Of a DNA stretch of 64,000 nt, positions 23,691 to 33,460 are shown in pieces. The notes under the pieces are model-generated. The model searched no databases. It was not told the origin of the DNA and saw only the letters and a program-made list of their open reading frames with translations. This DNA is from Hermatobates lingyangjiaoensis (lineage: Eukaryota; Arthropoda; Insecta; Hemiptera; Hermatobatidae), in contig JAPFBL010000001.1 in NCBI GenBank assembly GCA_026182355.1, forward strand, positions 124,001-188,000. The letters are read 5' to 3'. The first letter of the stretch is position 1. Each line of letters begins with the position of its first letter. The position numbers were made by a program, and so were the translations under genes.

Positions 23691-23722
<32 letters not shown>
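23689..23722. repeat. (TA)n microsatellite
   Basis: A TA run between the family A tail and the family D inverted repeat. Confidence 0.95.
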
Positions 23723-23724
<2 letters not shown>

Positions 23725-23859
23725 TTTTAAAAACTGGATGTCTGTTTCCACTTGGTTCAATTTCGTCTTATATTTTTCCAAATTACGAAATTTTTTCTTT
23801 AATTCAGAGTTCAACTTAAAAATTAAATCACTATAATTATTTAATTTATTATTGGACAT
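23723..23859 (-). CDS. N-terminal PLE protein fragment (family D), open copy
   Basis: The minus-strand frame starts at the ATG at 23859 and reads MSNNKLNNYSDLIFKLNSEL, then KKKFRNLEKYKTKLNQVETD and IQFLKA, before running into TA-derived IYIY codons. A short charged N-terminal stretch ending in ..FL..C is common at the start of PLE proteins, and the plus-strand copy continues CIEEGLLPTF. No catalytic domain is included. The ribozyme just upstream is damaged: it reads CTGAAGT and GACA where CTGAAGA and GAAA are expected. Confidence 0.6.
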
Positions 23860-24249
23860 GTGTCGGTGTTACATCTACCAACTTCAGCAAAAAAAAACAC
23901 CTAAATTTTTTAAAACAATTAAAACTACACTTAAAAAATGAACCTAATACTTAAAATGACATTGCAATAATAAACATAAATGAACAGGTTAACAAAATGT
24001 TATACAGTCAGGTTTTGTGTTGTCAGTGTTGGCATAACCAGCCCTAGGTTTCCAAACAAGCGCAACTGGTAGGTAAAGTTATCTTTTGATAACCACCTCT
24101 AACCACCTGTAACCACCTCTAACAACCCAAAACATGACTGTGTAACCTTTTGTTAACCTGTTCATTTATGTTTATTATTGCAATGTCATTTTAAGTATTA
24201 GGTTCATTTGTTAAGTGTAGTTTTAATTTTTTTAAAAAAATTTAAGTGT

Positions 24250-24295
24250 TTTTTTGCTGAAGATGGTGGATGTAACACCGAAACATGTCCAATAA
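24250..24295 (+). ncRNA. Hammerhead ribozyme motif, family D, overlapping a start codon
   Basis: TTG (stem I), CTGAAGA core (24257-24263), T, GGTG..CACC (4-bp stem II, loop GATGTAA), GAAA, stem III ACATGT, C17 (24289), then CAA, which pairs with TTG. All core bases are canonical, and H17 is C, the commonest cleavage-site base. ACATGT is self-complementary, so stem III is weak alone and 6 bp in a dimer. The ATG of the PLE frame (24285-24287) lies inside stem III, and predicted cleavage falls two bases after it. Confidence 0.7.
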
Positions 24296-24455
24296 TAAAT
24301 TAAATAATTATGGTAATTTAATTTTTAAGTTGAACTCTGAATTAAAGAAAAAAATTTCGTAATTTGGAAAAATATAAGACGAAATTGAACCAAGTGGAAA
24401 CAGACATCCAGTTTTTAAAAGCATGCATTGAAGAAGGACTGCTTCCAACTTTTAC

Positions 24456-24459
<4 letters not shown>
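24285..24459 (+). pseudogene. N-terminal PLE protein fragment (family D), frameshifted copy
   Basis: It starts at the ATG inside the ribozyme and reads MSNNKLNNYGNLIFKLNSEL before a seven-A run (about 24348-24354) shifts the frame and gives a stop. The minus-strand copy has six As there and stays open. After the shift the text resumes as NLEKYKTKLNQVETDIQFLK, then ACIEEGLLPTFTT, and is cut off by TA repeats. Confidence 0.6.

Positions 24460-24496
<37 letters not shown>
24459..24496. repeat. (TA)n microsatellite
   Basis: About 19 TA units between family D and family E fragments. Confidence 0.95.
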
Positions 24497-24497
<1 letters not shown>

Positions 24498-24612
24498 TAG
24501 AATTTAAAAAAGAACACATAGAAAGGAAACCACTGAACTCACTACTATATTTCGATGTCCTCGTCTTCAGGAAAAGAAGTGAATCGCTCCAAAGGCTGAT
24601 AACGACTGTATT
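24497..24612 (-). mobile_element. Family E PLE end, minus orientation
   Basis: This is the complement of 21290-21420, with the same hammerhead-like core (CTGAAGA .. GAAATATAGTAGTG) and the same flanks (GTCGTTATCAGCCTTTGGAG before, CCTTTCTATGTGTTC after). The two copies lie 3.1 kb apart in opposite orientations and bracket the B/A/D nest. Confidence 0.6.
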
Positions 24613-24613
24613 G

Positions 24614-24615
<2 letters not shown>

Positions 24616-24703
<88 letters not shown>

Positions 24704-24715
24704 GGTGGGTGGGTT
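24616..24715. repeat. (TA)n(TG)n compound microsatellite
   Basis: About 70 bp of TA changing into TG and GGGT units. It marks the right edge of the PLE nest. Confidence 0.95.
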
Positions 24716-25675
24716 TTGGTGTGTGAAGTCTTATGACTCTAGTATTTGTACAATAAGGGATTATCTGATGTCGATGAATTGAAATTGTATACGTATTTTT
24801 ATGAAAAGTTCTAAGTATTTTAAAGGAACTGAAACCTACATCCTTTAAATGTTTTCTGTTAAGAGAAATAAAGGTATAGAATAATAAATAAATGTCTAAA
24901 AAGAAAAAAAGGAAAGATACTGCAGCGAGAAACTGCTACTTATAATAAACATTAAAGTAAATACCATGCTCTTAATGGTAGAAATGTGTAGAAATAAAAT
25001 AAAATAATTTCATCCATTTAATTTCTAATATATATCGAGTTAAAAAAAGGATTATTGACTAAAATATAACAGAGAATGACCAAGGATGTGGAAACGTAGT
25101 GACATACCTGATTATTTTTAGCAATCATATGAGATTAGAGGTCGCCGGTATTCAAGGCCTTGTATCGATTGATACTGTTTCATTTATTGGCACCTAGTCA
25201 ATTGAATGCTCCCTTTCATCTGGTTGTATGTTTCTTCATTAAAAATGATAATACAAACATTTTTAGAGGCTAAACTCAAGTGTGAAATTTCATTACTTTA
25301 ATGACTTGCATATTTAATAAAAATTTACAGATGAAAAAAAGAGTTTGAGTCTAATGTTTTTTATTGATATCATGAAATATTTAAACCAATCAGCTTCCTG
25401 AAATCATATGAATACATTATTCAAGTTGAAAGGAAGAAGTACCACCATGTGGGTGCTGAACGTGATTACGAATATTCAAGGAGTATATTTCAGAGTGTAG
25501 AATAGTAACATAAATGATTAAAAGTTCTTTTTACCATTTTACTGATTGTATTGTTAACTATTTTTACTCAACCATACTCCTTGTGAGTAGTACATTAATA
25601 TTTATAAAAATAAGATATGCATCTATATTGAAAAGCAATTCACTTATTATTTTACTATAATAAAAGTATAGTGTT
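24716..25675. other. Non-coding DNA, no gene seen
   Basis: No supportable feature. Confidence 0.5.
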
Positions 25676-26330
25676 AATTGGTTATTTCCACTGAGGTTAG
25701 TAATATTAGAATTTTTAGTAATATTCGTAAACCGTCATACGTAGTATAATACGAGTATCTGGAGAGCTCGACCTGTTTCGTATCTTTCTAGTTCCCATCT
25801 TCAAGAGCAACTGACTGCGAAATTCATGTTTCTGATAACCTACACCTGCAATCCAGATCATGTGATTTAATATAAAATTAAATGTAATGACTTCGGAAAA
25901 AATGACATAAGGGAAACAGGAAGAATACTAAAAAAGATAATCAAAGATCATATTAACCCTACAAATATCAAATAGTCCCTACAAAACAAAAGAGAGTTCT
26001 ATAGTACAATATTTAAACCGATTTGGACTTATGGTCTCGGAATCTAGCCATCAGCATAGCGTATAAATATCCAAACAGCCCAGTCCATAACTCTTCGGAA
26101 AATTGTGTAAGCTATCTTTTATGTTTCTAACGATATTATTCATAACGATCTAAAAATTCCTTTTATCCACCAATAAATCCGATCATGATGTCGCAAATTT
26201 TATGAACCTTTACCCACCACCTAAAATCTTTCATTCAGACCTTATGATCCCATCAAATTCCTACCACCCCTATTACAAGGCTGAAAAGATATTAGCCTCC
26301 AGATTGCTTAGATACTGTCAGCATTAAATT
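25676..26330 (-). mobile_element. Family J PLE-like end (decayed)
   Basis: GGTTATTTCCACTGAGGTTA, GTAATATTAGAAT and CCCATCTTCAAGAGCAACT are shared with 59112-59260. On the minus strand this gives GCTCTTGAAGATGGGAAC and later GAAACAGGTCGAGC, which resembles a hammerhead with C3 changed. Stem II is broken in this copy. The sequence out to about 26330 (minus-strand upstream) is a diverged, repeat-like stretch that may belong to the same element, but I cannot identify coding text in it. Confidence 0.4.
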
Positions 26331-27452
26331 TAGATAATAATTCCATTATTATCACTGCTAACGATACTAATTAGAATATCCAGTTCTATGAATAGTTAGT
26401 TTCTCCACTCCTTTATTTTACTTTTGATGAAACATGATAACGCTATTACTACGTAGTTACCTATAAGGTAACATAAAACTATTAGTTGTTACGATAAAGG
26501 GTAGTTGTAATATATTAATAATTAAAAAAATAGAGGTTTAATAAAAAATAAATGCATGTTTTAATGAGTTATTGAGAGTTTAATATATCTGTACTTATAG
26601 TATAGTCAAATGTATGCCAATAAGCTTTTTTTGCGTTTTGCTTATATCATTTCTGTATGAAATCATTTTTGCCAACAAATTTAACTTATATGTCAAACAA
26701 CGTTTAATTTCTGACATAGTGATATACAATAATTTTATTTAATTCCACATACATTGGTAATCCATTGCTATAACTATATTAAATATAATTCTCACCAATG
26801 TTCTCTATAAGCTGCGCGCATGCTCAATCGCACACTGCCCGCACATTCTCGGCGCACAAAAAAATCTATCCAGCGCATACGAAAATCAACATAAACGTAT
26901 TAATAAATATCTAATATTAGACATATTGATATTAATCATTAAATGTTGTTACTATTAGATCATTTATGGATAGTAGAAATGCCAAGTAAAACTTTGTAAT
27001 TAGTTATTTTAAGAACAATGTGCTACAGGAATTTTAACTGTATCACAAGCTACAGTAAATGTCATGGTGCAAATATGAATGTTTTAATGTGAGCAAAATG
27101 TTATGTCTGAAAGGTTTATATGTCTCACATCTTCCAGAATAACACCCTCAGCCAGACTGAAGCATGACTCTCACATATAACATCTACATATTCAATTTTT
27201 CCGATTTTTGTCTTTTTCTTTTAGTGGTGATGTTACTCACAATGGTCCTCAGTTTGCTCAGGGAGCTTGTGTATATGCCCAGATACATGAAAAATTAGAG
27301 GGAACATTTATTCTCACTCAATTTCTCAAGGTTTTGAAAATCTTTCCTCGTCTGTCATCTGTACAATATAAACCACTTGTGAAATTCAGTGTTAACTGTT
27401 GATTGACTTAAAATCATTAGTTGTGTAATCCGTAATTGTGTGGTATTTACTC
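26331..27452. other. Non-coding DNA, weak exon-like frame
   Basis: The only item of note is an open frame ending at 27402. A pyrimidine-rich tract ending in TTTTAG precedes it at 27222, and it reads GDVTHNGPQFAQGACVYAQI. The tract looks like a splice acceptor, but I do not recognise the peptide and see no donor with confidence. It could be chance. Confidence 0.2.
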
Positions 27453-27740
27453 ATTCTAAGGTAAAATGGATAAACAAACAAAAGTCTCCACACAAATAGA
27501 AACAGGGAATCTATTTCCTACTTGTTGTTTTCAATGGACTAACCCGTCAGCACCACACCTTGGGTATGTATTGAATTCTCTTAATTGAATTTTATTATTT
27601 CACTCTAATTTTGTAACTGATTAGATATAATTTGTACTATAGTGTCTTCCTGATGATGAACACAAAGTGTTCGAAACGTGTTGAATAAAACTTAATTTGT
27701 TTGGAGACTTTTGTTTGTTTATCCATTTTACCTCAGAATG
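27453..27740 (+). mobile_element. Family I PLE end with hammerhead, 46-bp inverted ends
   Basis: The left edge (27453-27497) and right edge (27695-27740) are inverted complements over about 46 bp with two differences, built around GGATAAACAAACAAAAGTCT. Between them lie ACTAACCCGTCAGCACCAC and, close to the right arm, an excellent hammerhead motif. The layout matches the other PLE families here: an end sequence is repeated in inverted form, but the left copy stops short of the ribozyme. No coding frame is present in this 288-bp unit. Confidence 0.65.
27644..27690 (+). ncRNA. Hammerhead ribozyme motif, family I (best-formed)
   Basis: TTC (stem I), CTGATGA core (27650-27656), T, perfect 6-bp stem II GAACAC/GTGTTC with loop AAA, GAAA (27673-27676), stem III ACGTGT, T17 (27682), then GAA, which pairs with TTC. 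The core is fully canonical. ACGTGT can pair with a second copy of itself over 6 bp, with two G-U pairs; as a monomer it gives A-U and C-G with a two-base loop. Confidence 0.75.
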
Positions 27741-28786
27741 TTGATTGACTAGTTAAGATGCATCAACTGAGCACCAGTAATACTTAGAACAATAAATGAG
27801 GTTTTATAGAAGTTATTAAATATGTATAAATGTGCATATATGCAAAACAGGATAAGAGGGTTGAAAGCTAAATCATCTTTTCTTATAATGTGAATATACA
27901 GAGTGGTTTGTCTTTACCTGACATGTTATTAAATGCGTTAATATACATTCCGTATTGTAATTTGTGTTTTGATTACAAGTTTACTTCTTATATTATGCCA
28001 GTTTCCATGAATTTAAAGCCAAAATGTTATCCTTCTTTATTTATGATTTCAGTTCAATATGTTAAAACTACTTTGGTGATATACACTTGTAGACCTTCTC
28101 TAAATATTTAGCCTATGAATAAAAGTTTGCTGCTACAATATGCATGCTAAGTAAGCTAAATGAAATAATAACCTCTATTATTGTGGCAAGAGATTCAACA
28201 CAATTAGAATAAATTAAAACTCATTTTAAAGAAGAAAACAAATCCCCTGCTCAGTTTGACTGTTGAATATACAATTATAAAGACAAGAAATTCATTAATA
28301 TAATTCAAATTCCCACAACACGTTTCTGAAAAATCTACTAACACAAAATCGAGTACAACTATATCACCTCATAATGTTGACAACTAAGGTCTTAACTCTA
28401 TGGAGTACATATATTCTACATGAGTTGACAAGAAATGTTCTCATTTCTAAACATATCTGGAAATTTATTATCTTCCAATATATTGGAAGATTACTACACG
28501 TTACAAATAGATAACAGAAACACTAAATTACAAAAATTAAACTAATATATCGCTTCCGGTGAATTATAGAAGCATTGAAATATCATACAATAATTACGGT
28601 TCAACGCTCTCCGATATACAACATACCGTTCCATCACCCATTAAAATATAATTTCATTTGATGAAACTTAAATTTTGAAAATTTTTGAGTACATACAAAA
28701 ATAAGTTTCTGGTAAGTTATTCTGTTGATTTGCATAATCATATTGATTTTAGAGTAAAAATAATTAAAAAATAAAATTTTTAACAA
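27741..28786. other. Non-coding DNA, no gene seen
   Basis: No feature is supported. The 73-codon frame at 27890-28111 has no recognisable motif. Confidence 0.45.
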
Positions 28787-29302
28787 TATGTAGTAAAATA
28801 ACCCCATACTACTCTGTAGCAAAATAACCCCATACTAACATGTGGTAAAATAACCCCATACTAACATGTAGTAAAATAACTCAATACTATTATGTAGTAA
28901 AATAACCCCATACTAATATGTAGTAAAGTAACTCCATACTAATATGTAGTAAAATAACCCCATACTATTATGTAGTACAATAACCCCACACTATTATGTA
29001 GTAAAATAACCCCATACTAACATGTAGTTTAATAACCCCATACTATTATGTAGTACAATAACCCCACACTATTATGTAGTAAAATAACCCCATACTAACA
29101 TGTAGTTTAATAACCCCACACTATTATGTAGTAAAATAACCCAATACTATTATGTAGTAAAATAACCCCATACTAATATGTAGTAAAGTAACTCCATACT
29201 AATATGTAGTAAAATAACCCCATACTAACATGTAGTTTAATAACCCCATACTATTATGTAGTACAATAACCCCACACTATTATGCAGTAAAATAACCCCA
29301 TC
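28787..29302 (+). repeat. 26-bp satellite, about 20 copies
   Basis: A tandem array with consensus close to TATGTAGTAAAATAACCCCA plus TACTAT (26 bp). Variants recur in order: units with AGTTTAATAACC, then AGTACAATAACCCCACAC, then AGTAAAATAACCCC appear as blocks at about 28967-29060, 29020-29110 and 29225-29290. That suggests a higher-order repeat made by unequal exchange. The unit is not a multiple of three and there is no open frame. It begins within AT-rich DNA and ends at CATCCTTGAAAAT. Confidence 0.95.
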
Positions 29303-30724
29303 CTTGAAAATAGGAATTCGTCCGCCAATTACCAGATGGTTCAACTGACATCTACTCTGTTTATTTACGCAGCATCTATTAAGATTATTCGAGCCATTGA
29401 TAATCACATTAACAGATTTATTTCATTCATTCAACAAATTACATAAATGAAAATTTATTTTTTAAAAAGATGTCGTTTAGTAAAATAAATTTAATTTGTC
29501 GTTTAACTCATATTTTCAAATAAACTATTTATCTTTTGAAAATTCTTTATATATATTCGGTAGTTGCTTAACTGGAATGAAACCTTTATTTTTCTTAAAA
29601 TAAATTAACAATATTTTCTATGGAAATCACTAAGAGCCGGTTTAACTAAGTTGAAGATTAACTGTACTAGTCACGTGAAAATGACAGAACGATAAGTATG
29701 AGACTAAGATAGTGCTGAATGTCAAGATATCTAAAAAGCGGAAATCATTAGCAATATTTACAATATTTTCGTGTTTGGGAAGAAAATATTATTTTGAAAG
29801 TTTTTGTTTTTATTCAATGAACCATAAAACTATCACAATATAAAGTAGTAAAACTTAACAGGCGTGAAGTGAAATCTATACAAATTCGAAGTGAGGAATG
29901 TCATATGAGAATCGTACAGTAAAAAATATCAAAAGTAAAATAATGCAATAAGATTATGCACTTAAAACACACTTATTTTGTATAAATGTATTTATTGCAA
30001 CACTTGTATATAACATATGTTAAAAAGTATAATACAGTATGATTTTCCCGTCACTAATAAAAAGAAGTAGAAATACAGCTTCAATTACGTATAAAATTAT
30101 TTAAGTGTACTAATGAATTGTTAAGTTAATTTAATAATTATTATAAAAATTTTCGTTTATTGAAAATTTAAAATAAAACCGTTTACTCTTTTTGCAACAG
30201 AACCAAAGTAATACAAGGATTAAATTACAAAAAAATAACTCTCTTGCAAAAACTTTATATTTTTCTACCATCCTCGATGATTGGCCTTTGAACCACATCT
30301 AGCAAATGTTATCACCTTTGCTAAGAGAGCTATCTGAAACAGTCTGATACAAATTTAGTTTTGTAAGCAAATATTTTTGAACATTCAACACTTTTCTTTG
30401 ATGTAACGTTGGTTCTTAATTCACTGCTGAAATAATGAGTAATATATTCAATATGTGGGAATTGAATCTACTTGTAGTAAAAAATCAAATTTTTACTAAT
30501 ATATTGTATAATAAAATTAACACAATTCTTGATTAGTTTGGTCTGATTGGTTTGACAACAATTTCTGCTAATTTATTGTGTACTTAGAAAATACTTGAAT
30601 AACTATAAAGTAATATTTTCTCAGGCTAAATTTTTAGAATGAAATTCAACTTTCCTAGTTTATATTATTATAAAACTCAAACATTTTCAAATTTATAACT
30701 TCAACTAGATGAACCAAATGAATA
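29303..30724. other. Non-coding DNA, no gene seen
   Basis: No supportable feature. Confidence 0.5.
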
Positions 30725-30756
30725 ATATATATGTATATATATATATATATATATAA
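30725..30756. repeat. (TA)n microsatellite
   Basis: A TA run with one TATG interruption near its left edge. Confidence 0.9.
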
Positions 30757-30885
30757 ATGTTTCAGTAATAACTTACTTGTCAAGCCCATCAGACCTTTTG
30801 GTAATTTTAAAGAAAAAAAAAACGCTGGATGTTGCTGTTTGAAAGTAAAGCTTCATTTCATTTGTCAAAGCTATTGTACAGCTAG

Positions 30886-31190
30886 TTTGCAGTGGTAGTC
30901 CCACAAGGGAACACTTAGGCCTAGCATTGGTCATTTGTGATACCACACTAAGATTGACTCTACAGTGAGAGTCCTAAATTTTGCCTACCTCGAGTGTATT
31001 TAGAGTAGGGATCTTTAACGAGTTCCTCACATCGTACAGGCTCGGGACCGACGGTTTAACGTCCTCCGAGGGACGACGTGCTCAGATTTGTTCACCGCCC
31101 GCATGAATAAATTGAGGGCCAGATGGGGATCGAACCCCGGTCCTATCAGTTCAGAGGCGATTCTAAGGCTAAAAGTGTTTTGCAATATGA
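30886..31190 (-). mobile_element. tRNA-like SINE, copy 2
   Basis: On the minus strand GGGGTTCGATCCCC (31125-31138) is a near-perfect RNA polymerase III B box. The body carries GGACGTTAAACCGTCGGTCC and CACTCGAGGTAGGC, and the far end reads GGGACTACCACTGCAAAC. The order and sequence match 6422-6712. The A-box side is decayed. This copy keeps the GC-rich core better than copy 1. Confidence 0.65.
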
Positions 31191-31665
31191 TCAACTACGC
31201 CGAATGATACGCATCAAAAGATAGTGCGTATCACTTGTATTCAATTAAATAACTTTTTTAATAGTACCTCTATATTTACATATGAGTTTGTTTACTTGTC
31301 TCAATTTAGGAGTAGAATTTTTATTTACCAATAATATTGTCTATATTAATACTAATTTAACCTGTTGCTCTCAAATCAGTCATGCAAAAGAAATATAGTC
31401 TTCAAACATTCCCCTGTAGTCCTGAACATAATGCCGATGATATTTTTATTAAGAGTGGGCACTCTTTAGTGGCCAATAAATATCTTTTAATTAAAATAAC
31501 CATTCAGTATTTCTGATATTAGACCTACAAAAAGTAAAGCAAAGTGCAGAGCACCCTAGATTGAATTATTCTAAAAGTGTTTATATTATAATATAGAATA
31601 CACCAAAGGTCAGTTTGACCACTTCACTACCAGCAAAATGAAAATACAATGAGTTAAGCACAATC

Positions 31666-31868
31666 GGTTTGTGCAGATTCTGCAAGGAAAAGGAAGAAAC
31701 ACCATTGCACCGGCTGGCTGATTGACAAGCGACTGTGCTACACAGAGCAGGTGCTTCGGGACACTCAACAAAACTATAGAAGAACTTTTACCGTTGGACC
31801 CAGCAAAAGTGCTGAGCTTCCTGGATGCGTTGAAGCTAACTGAGGTAATATATTACGGAAGGAGGTAA
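31666..31868 (+). pseudogene. C-terminal end of a non-LTR retrotransposon ORF2
   Basis: Plus-strand reading gives LCRFCKEKEETPLHRLAD, a zinc-knuckle-like CxxC..H segment typical of the region after the RNase H domain in Jockey/I-type retrotransposons. After a stop and a frame change it continues TIEELLPLDPAKVLSFLDAL and ends at the stop at 31866. A short A-rich 3' segment with AATAAATAAAA follows (to about 31930). The last part of the frame is well kept. Clade assignment is inference. Confidence 0.6.
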
Positions 31869-32139
31869 AGTACAATAGTTCTTAGGACGCAGTATTATAA
31901 TCACCCTGAATTAAAATGAATAAATAAAAGCACAATCACTGTAGATGTAAAACAGGTCAGTGATAGGTGGTGAAGTAATAGTTCCTGGGAATATTCTTAT
32001 CATGAACACATTAGGCACCAAATATAATTTACTATTACATTTTTACTTGTTATTAAATTAAAGCAAAATAATTAATGCTTATTTCATCTTCTATAGAATG
32101 ACTATAGTAATAAACAGTATATACACAGTTGATACCAAC

Positions 32140-32440
32140 GTCAAATTCACAGAAAAAAAATCTTTAGAAATGGGACTAAGAAACAAAACAACTGGCCCTG
32201 TCAAAATGACAAGTGAAGGTAGACACGTTCTATAGTGTTGAGGAAGGGAAGTAAGAGAGGATTTGGAAGGTCGCAACCAATAAGAAGGGAACAAAAGGCT
32301 AAGAATGTCAGGCTGAACAAAGGAGTTTACGAATAAATTAGTAAAACATTACCCTATAGTTCCTGTCAACGCTGGCAGAAAATGAAATTGAATAAACCAT
32401 TACTAATGTTTCGTAATATTTGATCGATTAAATTTAACCA
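32140..32440 (-). mobile_element. Diverged family A PLE 3' relic
   Basis: The order GAAATGGGACTAAG, GTCAAAATGACAAG, GAGGAAGGGAAGTAAG and GAATAAACCATTACTAATGTTT parallels the better preserved copy at 51700-52020, and through it the family A tail. The ribozyme is not recognisable. The call rests on the shared landmark order with 51700-52020. Confidence 0.4.
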
Positions 32441-32979
32441 TTAATAAAATGATAATATCTCCTAACGACCTGTGCTTTTTAAAAGTATCATTTCTGTTTC
32501 AGTCCAATTTATATCTCAGTTGTCATTATTTACGTTCAATAATGAAACAATACTTTGTTTCGTGTTTAGTAAACATGAAATTTCAATTATTTACCGAAAA
32601 AACTATGTATGTTTTATGAAACGAAGTTTTGTAAATACTACTTACTATATTCCAGTTCTCTAGGAGAGTTGGTAATTAACATATGCTTACATCGTTATAC
32701 TTTAAAGAAAACCGTTTTTAAGTCATGTGATTCCTCTTCCTCGCTAACGACATGCTCTGTAGATGTCCTTTACCTCCAGGCCTAACCTGGTAGCATACTT
32801 CCCTATTTTCCACTGTAAACGGCAATCACACTGACTATCATTTCTCTACCACTACAAATAAGTTCTGTAATACAGGAAGGCCATAGTTACTTCAAAATAA
32901 GATATGTAACCTCATTTATCCATCTTTGGTTAACACCTTAGCAAACCCAAAGTTTGCTTGTGGAGACTGGGATGATAAG

Positions 32980-33460
32980 GAGTCGACAGTTTCCAGATAG
33001 GGTAAGCTTATAGGCCTTGCAGCTGCTTATTATGTTTCAGTGTCCTGCAAGCTAAATAAGGCCAACTTTAAACCTCTCTTACAACCTACTTAAGAGTATT
33101 CTGAAATTCATGACATCATACGAACTGTAAATTCTCTTAAGAGATTTGATAGCAGGTTAACTATCCGAAGATATCCTATCATTCTCACTTAGGGAGGTAA
33201 AGCCTAATAAATGCTTTACTGCTTCCATAATAGCAATGACCTATACCTGGAACTTACTACAATGATCAGGCAGTCTAAAAGCTATGTTCCAATAGTAATT
33301 CTGAAAAGATACCTCCTCCGACCTTACTCTCCAGCTTGGCTCGATCAGTAACGATCCAAATCGATCTGCCAGTTGAGAACATCCTTCCAACCATCCCTTT
33401 AAGGGATGATTGTAAAAAACCCGCTCTCAAAGGAGAGTTTTGCAACAACGTAATCGACAT
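32980..33460 (-). pseudogene. Decayed RNase H domain of a non-LTR retrotransposon
   Basis: The minus-strand frame from 33460 reads WIVTDRAKLESKVGGGIFSE and LLLEHSF, then after 33275 RLPDHCSKFQV, AIMEAVKHLL, SSDS, AIKSLK and LAGH. The ordered TD(G)(S)KL..GVG.G.FSE, FQ.E..AI, SDS..AI.SL and V.GH blocks are those of the RNase H domain of Jockey/I-type elements. The catalytic TDGS reads TDRA, the FQAE Glu is Val, and stops interrupt the frame. It is dead. It lies 1.1 kb from, and opposite to, the retrotransposon end at 31666-31868. Confidence 0.55.

Larger units (their letters stand above)
23722..24440. mobile_element. Family D PLE 5' regions as a 0.7-kb inverted repeat
   Basis: The left arm (about 23722-24017) and right arm (about 24131-24440) are inverted complements with few differences. 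Each arm holds, from the centre outwards, CAGGTTAACAAAA/T-type sequence, a T-rich stretch, a hammerhead motif, and the first codons of a PLE protein ending at AAAGCAT. The 110-bp centre contains three imperfect copies of TAACCACCTC/G. Both outer edges run into TA microsatellites, so each arm is cut off after about 45-50 codons. Confidence 0.8.

Noticed and set aside
24080..24115. TAACCACCT repeats considered as telomere-like sequence
   Set aside because: Only three imperfect copies, and the unit is not TTAGGG or a known telomere variant.
27208..27402. Possible host exon after a pyrimidine-rich TTTTAG
   Set aside because: The peptide is unrecognised, no clear donor follows, and no neighbouring exon is visible; kept only as a note.
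28787..29302. Regular 26-bp repeats considered as a CRISPR array
   Set aside because: The units are contiguous with no unique spacers, and the context is eukaryotic; it is a satellite.
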